The notes: generated by a model not told the origin, from the sequence alone. DNA of 64,000 nucleotides from Auriscalpium vulgare (GCA_019915015.1 JAHBBC010000013.1:1612001-1676000); one strand, 5' to 3'; counted from the first letter of the stretch, positions 40,805 to 53,800 are shown. Numbers and translations are program-made.

Positions 40805-42260
40805 CGGCGAATTTTTGTGTACGCTAGTGATCATCATGGGCTTGAAATACAGCCACCGGTTTGGAAGATATCCTACATTCTGTCTTGCCTATTGAAGCAC
40901 CTAGGTGCACGATCGCTTCAGAGTGCTGCCGGAGGATATGTTTTTCGGTGGTTCAATGAGCTGACCACACCTTAGGAAGTGTTCAAAAGTGTCCGTCCGG
41001 GACGGACCCGCACACGGTGCCAAACCCTGTGCGTTTGGCATCCGCGCGATCCGTCGGCCCCTCCGCAGTGTCCGTCCGGGACGGACATGCGCGACTCTGT
41101 GATAAAACGCCCGCAAGGAATGCGTCCAAGACGGACAAGGTGACTGCCTCGGTCTGGTAAACGACACACGGCGAATTTTTGTGTACGCTAGTGATCATCA
41201 TGGGCTTGAAATACAGCCACCGGTTTGGAAGATATCCTACATTCTGTCTTGCCTATTGAAGCACCTAGGTGCACGATCGCTTCAGAGTGCTGCCGGAGGA
41301 TATGTTTTTCGGTGGTTCAATGAGCTGACCACACCTTAGGAAGTGTTCAAAAGTGTCCGTCCGGGACGGACCCGCACACGGTGCCAAACCCTGTGCGTTT
41401 GGCATCCGCGCGATCCGTCGGCCCCTCCGCAGTGTCCGTCCGGGACGGACATGCGCGACTCTGTGATAAAACGCCCGCAAGGAATGCGTCCAAGACGGAC
41501 AAGGTGACTGCCTCGGTCTGGTAAACGACACACGGCGAATTTTTGTGTACGCTAGTGATCATCATGGGCTTGAAATACAGCCACCGGTTTGGAAGATATC
41601 CTACATTCTGTCTTGCCTATTGAAGCACCTAGGTGCACGATCGCTTCAGAGTGCTGCCGGAGGATATGTTTTTCGGTGGTTCAATGAGCTGACCACACCT
41701 TAGGAAGTGTTCAAAAGTGTCCGTCCGGGACGGACCCGCACACGGTGCCAAACCCTGTGCGTTTGGCATCCGCGCGATCCGTCGGCCCCTCCGCAGTGTC
41801 CGTCCGGGACGGACATGCGCGACTCTGTGATAAAACGCCCGCAAGGAATGCGTCCAAGACGGACAAGGTGACTGCCTCGGTCTGGTAAACGACACACGGC
41901 GAATTTTTGTGTACGCTAGTGATCATCATGGGCTTGAAATACAGCCACCGGTTTGGAAGATATCCTACATTCTGTCTTGCCTATTGAAGCACCTAGGTGC
42001 ACGATCGCTTCAGAGTGCTGCCGGAGGATATGTTTTTCGGTGGTTCAATGAGCTGACCACACCTTAGGAAGTGTTCAAAAGTGTCCGTCCGGGACGGACC
42101 CGCACACGGTGCCAAACCCTGTGCGTTTGGCATCCGCGCGATCCGTCGGCCCCTCCGCAGTGTCCGTCCGGGACGGACATGCGCGACTCTGTGATAAAAC
42201 GCCCGCAAGGAATGCGTCCAAGACGGACAAGGTGACTGCCTCGGTCTGGTAAACGACACA
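40805..42260. repeat. Satellite, 4 x 364 bp, each unit with two palindromes
   Basis: Units start at 40805, 41169, 41533 and 41897 with CGGCGAATTTTTGTG and appear identical. Each unit carries G-centred 17-bp palindromes (first unit: 40991-41007 and 41070-41086). The first unit begins in the 3' flank of the SNF2-like gene. Short frames repeat with the unit and are not genes. Confidence 0.93.
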
Positions 42261-42298
42261 CACCGCCTAAGAGACGATATGTGGGCCCTCTCACAGGC

Positions 42299-42489
42299 GT
42301 CCGTCCTGGACGGACAACCCCACAGAGGACGCCCCACCGAGCAAGCGCCCGCGGGCACAGTAGTTGTGAGGAGCACCGCGGTCATCAGTACTTATCCTTC
42401 TTGCCAGTTCGTTCGGCGAATTTTTGTGTACGCTAGTGATCATCATGGGCTTGAAATACAGCCACCGGTTTGGAAGATATCCTACATTC
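42299..42489. repeat. Palindrome plus duplicated 3' end of the SNF2-like gene
   Basis: A T-centred palindrome lies at 42299-42315. Bases 42318-42489 then repeat 40709-40880: the last 46 bp of the SNF2-like coding sequence including its TAG, plus the 3' flank. The copy is cut off at CCTACATTC, where unrelated sequence starts. The satellite therefore lies between two copies of this junction. Confidence 0.9.
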
Positions 42490-42687
42490 GAGAGCATCCA
42501 GGACATGGAAACTCCGGCGAAAAGTTCCGGCGCAAATCTTCCGGCGGAGTTCCGGCGATCAATCGGGTTTGGACAGGCCTGGGCCGGCCAGGCTGTCGGT
42601 CAGATCTGTATGGGCGATCCGTAGCCAGACCCAATGTGCGCATACAGCCTGAACTTGAACGTGTTTTGCCCGTCCCGCTCCCCCGCC

Positions 42688-43738
42688 ATGCTGCTCGTCT
42701 CGGTCGTTCGCCGTCTGCGTGAATACCGCGAGCTCTTAGAGACCGTGTCAATGGAACAGCTCCTCATCTACGTCTCTCTCGCCGCCGCCCTGAAGGCCGA
42801 CATCTGCTTTGCGCAGCCCACACCGACCTTCCCCGACGGCCCGCCACCTGCATTTCTACCGCAATCCGTATGCACGGTCCTGTCCGACGCTACCAACATT
42901 GCCTATGGTCTCATCCAAGATATATGGGATGCTCTCTGTGACGTTGTCTGGGTGCATCCTGGCCCCGACGAGCATGCGGCATCGGTTCGGAGCGCGCTCG
43001 AGCAGCATGGCCTTCCCCTTGGCATCAGTATGTCGCCATCTTTCGGCTGCATGTCCCCCATCTCTGACGTGGCCTAGCCACTATCACTTTCTACCCGCCG
43101 CATAGCCGCTGCGAGAACCCTCTCTGTGGCGGACGTCGGCCTGCCCTTCGGAAGCAACAAGCTCGACGGGCCGTCGCATTTACCCTCAAGGATGGCGCGC
43201 GCCCCGCCTGGGCAATAAACCTATAATGTCATTGTATGTCCCCTCTCGTTCTCATCTGTCCGCTGTGTTTATAATTCCGCGCAGACTGCCAGACGACCTA
43301 TCACCACAACTACTACGTGCGCGGAGGCCAACGCATCTACTACCCCGGTGTTCCGACCTTCCTACAAGTTGGCGAGCATCAGTTTGTACAAACCGAACTA
43401 GCCAGCCTATGGACGGACCTGCAGGTTGTCAGCTGGTACGTCCGTTCCGCTGCTATGTGGTTTTGACGTGGTGCTCACCTCCGAGTAGGGTGTCTGCCAC
43501 AAACTGTGCACGGTCGTATGAAATGTCGCTATCTCAGAGCAACACTCAGGTCGAGGACTGGCAATTTGGATCCACGCTCACCACCGAACAGGTCTGGGAT
43601 GCGTTCGTGATCCTCGCCCTCCTTCGTGATCACGAACGTCGTGGTGAGCTCCTGTACGCCCCTCATACCGGAGAGCAGCGCGGAGCAGACGCATTTGCGA
43701 GTCTCTGCTATGTAGTCAGTACATGTACGAGCAGTTGA
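42688..43738 (+). pseudogene. CxC5-type KDZ-associated cysteine-cluster gene, with a premature stop
   Basis: Exons at 42688-43027, 43078-43233, 43285-43435 and 43489 onward share consistent phases and 50-53-nt introns. The sequence fits the CxC5 pattern associated with KDZ transposons: SRCENPLCGG, a VAFTLKDG strand, CHYCQTTYHHNYYV, a QVGEH strand and the ATNCARSYE stretch. In exon 2 the codon before the second cysteine pair is TAA (43224-43226), where TAC would continue the frame, so translation would stop at residue 162. After about 43690 the expected domain does not continue and the frame ends at 43738. No KDZ transposase follows. It is probably the decayed 5' part of a KDZ element. Confidence 0.7.
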
Positions 43739-43749
43739 GGACAATTGCG

Positions 43750-45379
43750 ACTCACCTGAGTAAGGCCCCTTGGCACTCTCGATGAGCTCCAAGCTCACTG
43801 GTCTGCTCTTTGCGCGCCTTTTCGTAATGTGTCCTCCGGGTGAAACGCCGACCGCCTCTTCTTCCTCCCCTTCCCTCGCATCCCCGAGCACCACCGCCTC
43901 CGTACCATCCTGCCCGATGCTCAGCTGTCCGACACCCAGCAATCCCTCCGCTCCACCCTTCGCTTGCATTGCGCGGAACTTCGGCGCCGGCAGCGGTGCG
44001 AGTCGATCAAAGCTACCGTTGCCGCTCGCTTTTGCGACGCTGAGCGGAGTCACCGTTGTCCGCTTCCGGTAGGGCATCGTGACGGGCAGCGCAGTGGGCT
44101 TACGCTTTGTGTCGGATGGCCCTGCCGGCATCGCGGGCATCTGGGTCTGGGCCTGCGGAGCGACTGAGCTGTGGAGCGAAATGGGGCGCGAGAGCGTTTG
44201 GCGCACCGAAGAGGTAGGGTGGGGGTTGTCTAATGGCCGGGTGCGGGCTAGAGAAGGCTTGATGGGTGTACGCAGCGCAGATGTCGATGGGATCAAAGAT
44301 GGCGGCGGAGGGGCATCGGTGCATGGTCTGAACGTCGTGGGCGATTCTGTTGACTGCGTGGTGGCATCTTGACACGCGCTGGGGTCGAGGAGGATGCGGA
44401 TGAAAGAAAACGGCCATCGTCGTCGTCGTCTAGCGCTCGTGAGGGTTGTTTCGCTTTCGCAGCCTTGCGCATGTCATACGTTCTAAATGGCGGCGAGGGC
44501 AGAATGTGGACGGCAGGAGGGCGAGATGCTCGGTTCGCGGGCACGCCTTGCGTACGGCGTAGAGGTGGGAGTTGAGCGCATCATCGCATGTGTTATGGTC
44601 GGGTCGTCGTATTGCGCGATGGCGTGGGCGCGCTCTGAATGGATGCGCCGTTCGTTGTTCCTGCGGGCGCACCCGCGTTGACGATTCAAAGACGAGTAAT
44701 TCAAGCAGTGTTATCTACACACAGTCGCAAAAGTGCCTAGCTATGAGGGCCGCTTCCCCCGCTCCTCAGACCCCCCTCGGATTGCGGACCCTGCGACCAG
44801 CCCGCTTTTTGACGGGGAACGCACGCGCAGCGTTCGCTTGCGACGGCGGCAGATGGGCGTCGCTAGATTGGATTGCATTAGTGAATTCCCTAAGCAAACG
44901 CACGGCACTTACCTGGCGCTAGACTCGCCGCCGTCAAAGTTAGGCTGTTCCGAGAAATCCACGTAGATCCCGGGCGGGAGCCCCAACCTGGCCACCTCGC
45001 TGTCCGACAAGCCGTGCACCCCCATCTGCGCCATCTGCGACATCGTGAGCAACATCATGCTGGGGTCGTCGTCAAGAGGGATGTCGCTGTCGTGCCCCGA
45101 ATTGTCGTGCTCCGAGGCTTCTGCTTTGTCTGACTCTTGGTCCTCATGGTGCGCCTGCAATCCAGGGGAGTCGGCACGATCGACGTCTATGGGAGAGTGC
45201 CCAGGGCTGGCGACTCGCAGAGACGGCGGGGCGCAGTGGATGATGGGAGCCGGGGCGTTCACGATAGGTTGGCCCAGCAGCGCAGGGCTGCCGCTGGCGG
45301 CAGGAGGAGGGTCTGCAGCAGGAGCGAGTGTGTGGCGGCTGGAGGTGATTTCGCGCACTTCAGTGGGCATAGCACGCAT
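43750..45379 (-). CDS. Probable multi-exon gene of unknown function (structure unresolved)
   Basis: Several open stretches on the minus strand look coding. One is 44924-45379 (MRAMPTEVREIT..., with an acidic HDSDIPLDDDPSMM segment and a good donor GTAAGT after ...GESSAR). Another around 44480-44650 contains RRIHSERAHAIAQYDDPTITHA. A third, at 43760-44296, is basic and proline-rich (KRKPTALPVTMPYRKRTT) and ends near SLELIESAKGPYS. I could not connect them in one frame with conf­idence. No family was recognised. The right end of the CxC5 pseudogene meets this region at about 43690-43740, head-on. Confidence 0.35.
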
Positions 45380-45697
45380 GGCGGGTTGGCCATCGCGCGC
45401 GGGCGCGGGGTTGGGACCATCGCGAGGAATCGAAAGGAATCTGATGTGCTACAAGCAGCAACGACGTCTATCAGCGAGAGCTCGTGGATGCTAAGAAGCT
45501 GCAAGGACGCACCGTGCCCGCTCCCAAGTCTGCCGGCCTAAAAACGACGTCCACCGTGCCGTGTCCTGCAACGACAACATTCACGTCTTGCAAGGTATCC
45601 TGTAGAGCGCCGATCAGCAGTCGCAACAACGGCGCTGAGGTCAATAGCTTACCCCAGTTGCCATTATGCACGAACGCGCTGATTGAAGAGGTGTGGT

Positions 45698-45718
45698 TTT
45701 AGGGTTTAGGGTTTAGGG
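45698..45718 (+). repeat. Short telomere-like repeat (TTTAGGG)3
   Basis: Three exact TTTAGGG units, then decayed TTATGGGG and TAGGGTT motifs to about 45755, directly before the 112-bp satellite. The more usual fungal telomere unit is TTAGGG. Confidence 0.7.
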
Positions 45719-45779
45719 TTATGGGGCATGGTAGGGTTCAGTAGGGTTGGTGAAACCTCTCCACTCACCACGCAGCACA

Positions 45780-48248
45780 CAGCTCGCAGACAGCAATTGC
45801 GCGTGCAGTGGGCGTCCAGGACGCCCACACCGCACGCCAGCCTGCGCAGCATGCTCTGCAGCATCTGTCCTGGACAAGCACACACAGCGCAGGGCCCACA
45901 GACAGCAGTGGGCGTCCTGGACGCCCACACCGCGCGCCAGCCTGCGCAGCATGCTCTGCAGCATCCTTCCTTGACAGAGACACACAGCGCAGGGCCCGCA
46001 GACAGCAATTGCGCGTGCAGTGGGCGTCCTGGACGCCCACACCGCGCGCCAGCCTGCGCAGCATGCTCTGCAGCATCTTTCCTTGACAGAGACACACAGC
46101 GCAGGGCCCGCTGACAGCAATTGCGCGTGCAGTGGGCGTCCTGGACGCCCACACCGCGCGCCAGCCTGCGCAGCATGCTCTGCAGCATCTTTCCTTGACA
46201 GAGACAGCGCAGGGCCCGCAGACAGCAATTGCGCGTGCAGTGGGCGTCCAGGACGCGCACGCCGTGCGCCAGCCTCCGTAGCGTGTTGCCTGTGCTCTGC
46301 AGTGTCCGTCCCGGACGGACACACACAGCGCAGGGCCCGCAGACAGCAATTGCGCGTGCAGTGGGCGTCCAGGACGCCCACACCGCGCGCCAGCCTGCGC
46401 AGCATGCTCTGCAGCATCCTTCCTTGACAGAGACAGCGCAGGGCCCGCAGACAGCAATTGCGCGTGCAGTGGGCGTCCAGGACGCCCACACCGCGCGCCA
46501 GCCTGCGCAGCATGCTCTGCAGCATCTTTCCTTGACAGAGACAGCGCAGGGCCCGCAGACAGCAATTGCGCGTGCAGTGGGCGTCCAGGACGCGCACGCC
46601 GTGCGCCAGCCTCCGTAGCGTGTTGCCTGTGCTCTGCAGTGTCCGTCCCGGACGGACACACACAGCGCAGGGCCCGCAGACAGCAATTGCGCGTGCAGTG
46701 GGCGTCCAGGACGCCCACACCGCGCGCCAGCCTGCGCAGCATGCTCTGCAGCATCTTTCCTTGACAGAGACACACAGCGCAGGGCCCGCAGACAGCAATT
46801 GCGCGTGCAGTGGGCGTCCAGGACGCCCACACCGCGCGCCAGCCTGCGCAGCATGCTCTGCAGCATCTTTCCTTGACAGAGACACACAGCGCAGGGCCCG
46901 CAGACAGCAATTGCGCGTGCAGTGGGCGTCCAGGACGCCCACACCGCGCGCCAGCCTGCGCAGCATGCTCTGCAGCATCTTTCCTTGACAGAGACAGCGC
47001 AGGGCCCGCTGACAGCAATTGCGCGTGCAGTGGGCGTCCAGGACGCCCACACCGCGCGCCAGCCTGCGCAGCATGCTCGGCAGCATCTTTCCTTGACAGA
47101 GACACACAACGCAGGGCCCGCAGACAGCAATTGCGTGTGCAGTGGGCGTCCAGGACGCCCACACCGCGCGCCAGCCTGCGCAGCATGCTCGGCAGCATCT
47201 TTCCTTGACAGAGACACACAGCGCAGGGCCCGCTGACAGCAATTGCGCGTGCAGTGGGCGTCCAGGACGCCCACACCGCGCGCCAGCCTGCGCAGCATGC
47301 TCGGCAGCATCTTTCCTTGACACACACAGCGCAGGGCCCGCTGACAGCAATTGCGCGTGCAGTGGGCGTCCAGGACGCCCACACCGCGCGCCAGCCTGCG
47401 CAGCATGCTCGGCAGCATCTTTCCTTGACAGAGACACACAGCGCAGGGCCCGCAGACAGCAATTGCGCGTGCAGTGGGCGTCCAGGACGCCCACACCGCG
47501 CGCCAGCCTGCGCAGCATGCTCTGCAGCATCTTTCCTTGACAGAGACACACAGCGCAGGGCCCGCTGACAGCAATTGCGCGTGCAGTGGGCGTCCAGGAC
47601 GCGCACGCCGTGCGCCAGCCTCCGTAGCGTGTTGCCTGTGCTCTGCAGTGTCCGTCCCGGACGGACACACACAGCGCAGGGCCCGCTGACAGCAATTGCG
47701 CGTGCAGTGGGCGTCCAGGACGCCCACACCGCGCGCCAGCCTGCGCAGCATGCTCGGCAGCATCTTTCCTTGACACACACAGCGCAGGGCCCGCAGACAG
47801 CAATTGCGCGTGCAGTGGGCGTCCAGGACGCGCACGCCGTGCGCCAGCCTCCGTAGCGTGTTGCCTGTGCTCTGCAGTGTCCGTCCCGGACGGACACACA
47901 CAGCGCAGGGCCCGCTGACAGCAATTGCGCGTGCAGTGGGCGTCCAGGACGCCCACACCGCGCGCCAGCCTGCGCAGCATGCTCTGCAGCATCTTTCCTT
48001 GACAGAGACACACAGCGCAGGGCCCGCAGACAGCAATTGCGCGTGCAGTGGGCGTCCAGGACGCGCACGCTGTGCGCCACCCTCCGCAGCGTGTTGCCTG
48101 TGCTCGGCAGTGTCCGTCCCGGACGGACACACACAGCGCAGGGCCCGCAGACAGCAATTGCGCGTGCAGTGGGCGTCCAGGACGCCCACACCGCGCGCCA
48201 GCCTGCGCAGCATGCTCTGCAGCATCTTTCCTTGACAGAGACACACAG
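45780..48248. repeat. Satellite of 112-bp (type A) and ~121-bp (type B) units, left part
   Basis: I count about 22 units. All share GTGGGCGTCCAGGACGC at the start. Type A continues with an exact palindrome GTGGGCGTCC-N-GGACGCCCAC and ends TTCCTTGACAGAGACACA. Type B (five units) has CGCACGCCGTGCGCC instead and carries the 17-bp palindrome, e.g. 46304-46320. There are no stop codons in any of the three minus-strand frames over about 2.5 kb. The array is cut at 48248 by the CMC-type transposon and resumes at 54256. Confidence 0.95.
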
Positions 48249-48607
48249 CACAGCGTATTGCCCGAAAATCCGACGGCGGCTGATTCCCGTCAACTCCGGT
48301 GAAGTTGATGATAATCAGCTGAGAATGGGACGAAAAGGTTGTGTTGTCGCATTCCAATGCATTCTCCAAAAACGGCTCTAAAGTAGACGTGAATATGACG
48401 GCAAAATTTGACGCAGATATGCCTTGCAGCCGATTTTGTCACGTGAGCTAGATGCTGGGAATATATCTGGATTTATTGCGCGGCATCCAGGTGGATGATA
48501 GCCCGTACGCTGCCCGCCTTGCGGATCCCAGGTTGATATACATGTGGAGGATACCCTCCTCCACGTCGCGATGAACCACAATGGAACACGGCAGGCAGTT
48601 TCATTGG

Positions 48608-48614
48608 TATAAAT
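48608..48614 (+). promoter_or_regulatory. TATA box of the transposon accessory gene
   Basis: TATAAAT, 56 bp before the ATG at 48664 (context CCACCATG). Confidence 0.6.
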
Positions 48615-48663
48615 CTACAGACATCTCCGCATACTCGCTCGACAGCCTTTCCCCCGTCCCACC

Positions 48664-50567
48664 ATGCATCGCACTAGTCCTGCCGCACCATTCATAGACC
48701 CTCAGCTTGCCCCCACTCCGGCCGGCTTCCCTCCAACTCCGGGCGACATGCAGATTGCACAGTTTGCGATGAATTCCGAGTGGCCGCAGACCCCGACTCC
48801 AAGTCAGCAGGCTAAATTCACGCCGAACGTGAGTGTCAAATCATGCAGGAGACGAGTCACTCACCATGCTGCGATGCCATGTAGCTGTACTCGTCATCCG
48901 TCCAAAATGGTCGTACTCCGTACACTCCGGCACCGTCACGGTCGACGTCGGTTCAACTGCCGGCACCCACTCGCGGGAGAGCGGAGGACCTGCCGCCCCA
49001 GCCGTTCTCGGCCCACGGGCCTGCACCAGCGCCGTTCCAAGAGGTCCCTGCAAATAAAATCAGCAAGGATTGGATAGTCCGCGAGTCCACGATTGCACGG
49101 ACCAGAATTGACGCCCTCGAGCAAGAGAACGCGGCGCTGTGTATGTGTGTTGCTACGCTCGAGCACGAGTTTGGGCGCAGACTTGAAGAGACGGTCCGGC
49201 AGGTTGTTGAGGAAAGGATCACCGAGGTATCCCGACGCTCTGACGAGAGCAGCCGCCCGCCTGGAGGAGAGGTGGCCGAAGAAGGGGACGATGTAAAGGC
49301 CGAGCAAAAGGAGGAATTGGACTGGAGTGAGACGGCGACTAAACATAGCAAAGTATTGGTGCGTTAGCTGCTTGTTGCTTCCGGAACACTCATATTCACC
49401 ATACCTTTTAATAGAAGGTGACTTCGGAGACTTTCTTTAAGTTCCTTGGTGTTCCGAAGCTTTCGGAGAAGGAACACTTTCCCATCGCGACGGCGGACAC
49501 AAGTCCAGACAGCCTGCCTCTTGTACAGGGATCTGAGAGTGTTCATCAAGTCCGGCTGGACTGGGACAAGCCGGGAAAGAGCGCCGCTAACTTTGCTGCG
49601 CTGCAGGCCATGGCTGTCTTCGCGAAGGCGCACGGCGGAAGCTATGTGACTGGGGCCGCGTCAATACTCGACATGGTCAGACAGGAAGATCTTACTGTTC
49701 GGTTCCTCACCAAATATAGCGCACTCCAAAAGGTTTGGCGGGGCACCAGTGGGAAGCAGTCGACCAAGCCCGGCGGCGAGTTGACCAAAGCTAAAAGAGA
49801 CAATTGAGCTAAAGGAGTAAGCACCTTCATCGTATCCAAGGGCCAGTCTGCTTACCGGAGGTTGGATGCAGAAGCTAGAAGTTCGCCTTCGAAAACGGCT
49901 TGCATCGGCGGGCGGTGCGGCGGGATGGATGCAAGACCCGAAGTACGACCCTGCTTTCACGACACAGCAGATGTCCGATGACGAGGACACATTCGACGGT
50001 GAAGGCAAATTAGTTCTGCACTCGTATACTTCGCGCGCACCTACGAGTCGCTCTGACACTGTGAGTGTTCCCTTTTGTAAGAGATTTCTCGGGTTGACGA
50101 CGACTTGCGTGCAGCTGAATGACCTGTTTGTTGCGGTCGACGAGATTCCTGACCCAAAGCCGTCTCTGCAATATGTCCATCGTGAGCGAGGTACGGCGAA
50201 AGAGCAAACTCTGCCGACCACGAAAACGCTCGACGGTCGCGCACGCCGATGGATGGTCAAGATGGAATGGCTTACCGCAAACCCCAATTGCGACACAAAC
50301 AGTCACGTTGCCGACAACGGCATAGCATGGGGCGATGCTCGAGACCCCGAGGATATCAATGATGCCATGCAATTCGTCAAGAAGGAGAAAGCTACGCGGT
50401 CCAAGCGTAAGCGCGATGCGGCAGTTGAGGAGGCAATGCGGGCGAAAGCCGTGGTGGAGACAAAGAAGCAGAGGGTGAATGATACGCCAGCCATATATCC
50501 ACGTGCCGCGGGGGCTTTGGTAGCGGTGGAAGTACCGGTAGACGTTGACGAGGATGGGTTTGATTAG
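48664..50567 (+). CDS. Transposon accessory protein, unknown function (frame uncertain near 49.8 kb)
   Basis: Exons: 48664-48828, 48885 to about 49360 (donor GTGCGT) and about 49415 to 49807, then about 49866-50567, the last containing a 54-nt stop-free intron at 50061-50114. The N-terminal part is proline-rich. A predicted coiled coil follows (TRIDALEQENAALCMCVATLEHEF). A lysine-rich C-terminus contains KKEKATRSKRKRD, and an acidic MSDDEDTFDGEG patch lies before it. The frame ends in TGA at 49805-49807. Removing one A from the AAA at 49787-49789 would continue it (KLKETIELK), so a one-base insertion or an unresolved intron is possible. No enzymatic motif was recognised. Its place beside the transposase suggests a helper role. 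Confidence 0.5.
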
Positions 50568-50876
50568 AGTGCTAGGTCAGCGACTCCATCCAAATCTTCT
50601 TGTGGTTCCGTGCCGATCTGTTTATATCTCGATCTATTGTCAGTAGCACTGCTCACTCAAATGAGTGACGTACGTGTTCAAACGAGACAGAGATCCATAG
50701 ATCTTGGCCAGTGCGTTCGGCGCAAACCGGTATCAGAGCTAAGGGACAATCGATAGTCGACGCTGCGATAACTTCATAGTTGTGAAACTGGCGCGCATGC
50801 GCAATGTGTATCCCAAGGATGTCTGCGCTACAGTGAATATATTAGTTTCGAGCTGTACGAGAGATTTTTCGACGTA
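50568..50876. other. Spacer between convergent transposon genes
   Basis: About 310 bp with no gene or repeat seen. Confidence 0.5.
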
Positions 50877-53800
50877 CTACAAGCCCCACGGTACTTCCAG
50901 ATCCTTGTCAGCACTACGCAATCGGCGTACGATGGCGCAAACAGCGGGAGGTTTACCAGAGCCAGGGACTTCAAGATAGAATAGCTGTTCAATCTCGACG
51001 GGGACGCGCACGCCATCCCGTGCAATGAATGCGAAGACGTCAGACTTCGACCAAGCATTTCCGGTGCATCCATAGCGCAGCCCGTCCTTGCGAATGTATG
51101 GGAGACGACGAGCAACCTCTCCATGTCGGAATGGTGTTCCGAGAACGGTGGAGAACTCCCGGCGAAGTGACAGCTCGTGCCAAAGTACCCGACAATGGTC
51201 CAGAAGCAGAGTATAGACATCGACGGTGCAAGGATGCTTAAGTGTGTATTGGAAGAGGTTGACGGGTCGGCCGATGCGTTTAGGTAGCCCTACGCGGTCG
51301 ACAGAGGCTTCAGACTGCATGACAAGGATTTCTGTCATCATGCCGCCACGGACGCGAGTAGCCTCGGTGTTGACAATACGATTCAGAAGCGCACGCTCGT
51401 GAGAGGAGGCATCCACAGGGAGCTCCAGTATAAGCTCGTAGATGAGATGTGTCATTGTCCAATGGCGTAGCATCGTCAGTTCCATCCGGCCGCCATTGTG
51501 GCCATTCAGCTTGACGTGCTCGAGCATGCCATTGAACCGCTCGAAAGCAAAGAGCCACCATGCATAGACAGGGCCGAAGACCTTGATCATGCGAGCAAAG
51601 TGCATTGCTAAGTGATGGTTGATTGTTAGCGACACCCCGAGAACGAGAAGTCGCTGGCAGTATGTCGCAAGATAGACCTGGCCAGCTTTTGCTTGCGACA
51701 TCGAGATTCGCTTTGTCGACAGCAGGCGCACACCGGCACACAGGAGGAGAAGTACATCGTACAGCGATTTCTGCTTGCGTGAGTGCTTGGTCGTGATGTT
51801 CTCATTTGCGGATACCGGAGGTTCCACGTCTGGTATCCTGTCGTCGGGACCCTTCCAAGAACACCAGAGGACGACGGGTGCGACGGTTAAGAGTCGCCGC
51901 CACTCGTCGGCTTTCTTCAGGGACTGGTTCTCGCCGAGCTACCAATGTCACAGCTTGTGAATGAATAATTTCGTGATGCGGATGCATAGCGCTCACATTC
52001 TTTGGGAGGCGAGTAATGTGACTTGGCCATTGTATAGCGTTGATAATGTCTTCAAACCGTTGCTTTGCGGATAGCCCACCACCTGCGCCGGGGAACATAT
52101 GTGCCGCGAAAAGTACTCGCGTGAAGAAGAAGGCGACGACGCCTAGCAACCGCGTCAGCAAGATATATCAGCATGTCACGGGGCCACCTACCAAGATATA
52201 TGCAGTGCATAAAGTCCAATGCAGTCTGCCGCGATGGGCGCCAGCCTGGTATTGCATCCAGGACTGCCCATCGAACCCCATGCATCGCTAGGATGGTATT
52301 TTGACGCGCAATTGGTGCGTCTCGTGCGTAGAACTTCTGCTTGAGCATATCGTAGTCGTCTCGATATTCAAATACTGCAAAGCATATAGTTAGCAAAGCC
52401 ACTTGCTAAGAGCAGAAATCATTGACCTTCTTCTCGATAACCACATGCTCGATTGACGTCGAGCAATAGGCAGTGACACCAAGGACACGGGTGTAAGTCA
52501 GCACTATGCCCGGCCGTGCCCGACAGCTTGCGAGCGGCAGGTGTGTCGCAATTGGTGCACGTGAAATCAGCCCTAACTTCTTCCTCGACAAGCATCACAT
52601 CATCGTTGTCATACATTTCCATCATAACACCTGGTCAATGTATGGTCAGCACAGCTCGGGCGACAACAATGCAAGCGAACCTTTCTTCAACTTGCAGATA
52701 TCAATGGCAACAGGCTCCATACAATTATTCAATTGCTCGGAGGTAGGCTCAGTGGGGCCCGGCGTGATCATCGGGCAGATAACATTGACTTGTAGAAATC
52801 GGGTCGAAAGTGCACCAAACCTGACGAAGACGCCCGGTCAGCGCATGTTCCATTCAAAAGAAAAAGAAAAATCATACCAGTCGAGGTTAATAGTGAGATG
52901 GAGGCCAAACCGACAGTCCGTCAGTTTCCCTTCCGAGTTATCGTGGACCGGCCGGTCCCGTACGGTCCCAAAGTCGCCAACCTCCCGCTGTATACCCGTC
53001 CGCAGCTCGTGCCATATCTCCGCGTCATGCATATCCGTCATGAAGAAGTCATCGTCGTCGTTCTGGTGTTGAGGCGTCGCTCGACTGTCACGAACCATTC
53101 TGCGGAAACCTTTCCGGCAAACAATGGCGCGAAGGCGCTGCAGAAGGGAAACATGGGGAATTATGGAGAGGGGGACACGCTTGATGTCGCCTTCGGAATT
53201 GGCCTGCTCCTTGTAGATGACACCCGCGCATGCGGGGGTTATGCACGCCGGCGATGCAAGGTCAGAGAGATGATCGGGCCTGTAATGCTTCCAGCAGCGC
53301 GGACAAATGGCATACTCGACTATCCAATTGTCGGGATCGAGGCCCAATCGATGTTTTGCGCCTGCAAGAGTCCGGACAGGTCGGGGGTTATCCGGGAGTA
53401 CACCGGCAGCATCGAGCGAGTTCAGAGTTGAGCACAGGTTATCTGTGCTATCCGGGGCTGACATATGTTTGAAGGTGTTGTTATACACAGCCTGGAGATA
53501 TGCGATTCGGACTGAAGAAGGCTCCTTGAGAGCAAACGCGGGAGGCGAGATGTCAACGCGTGGGGTCACCAGAGGCTCAAAATCGGGAGCCCTTAGAAGT
53601 GAAGGTACGCGCCAGGACACGTCAGGTGGTACAACTTGACGTCTCCGATTGTGTTGGTTTGCTAGTGGGGCGGCGGGTGGTGACTGGGCACGAGGAGGGG
53701 ATGGTTGTTCGTCATGTTCCTCGAGCTCGATGTCTCCTGCATCCTCGCGCGCAATGGTCCTAACAGGAGCGGCCTCAGGTAGCACATAACGAGCTGGAGC

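Noticed and set aside
40901..42294. Repeated short minus-strand frames every 364 bp
   Set aside because: They follow the satellite unit and mostly translate the palindromes (RPGRT, PSRTD); not genes.
45698..45718. True chromosome end
   Set aside because: Only three telomere-like units are present and sequence continues normally on both sides.
45706..48369. Minus-strand open frames of 841-887 codons, and shorter plus-strand frames
   Set aside because: They are by-products of a 112/121-bp satellite with no stop codons in any minus frame. There is no start context, splice pattern or family.
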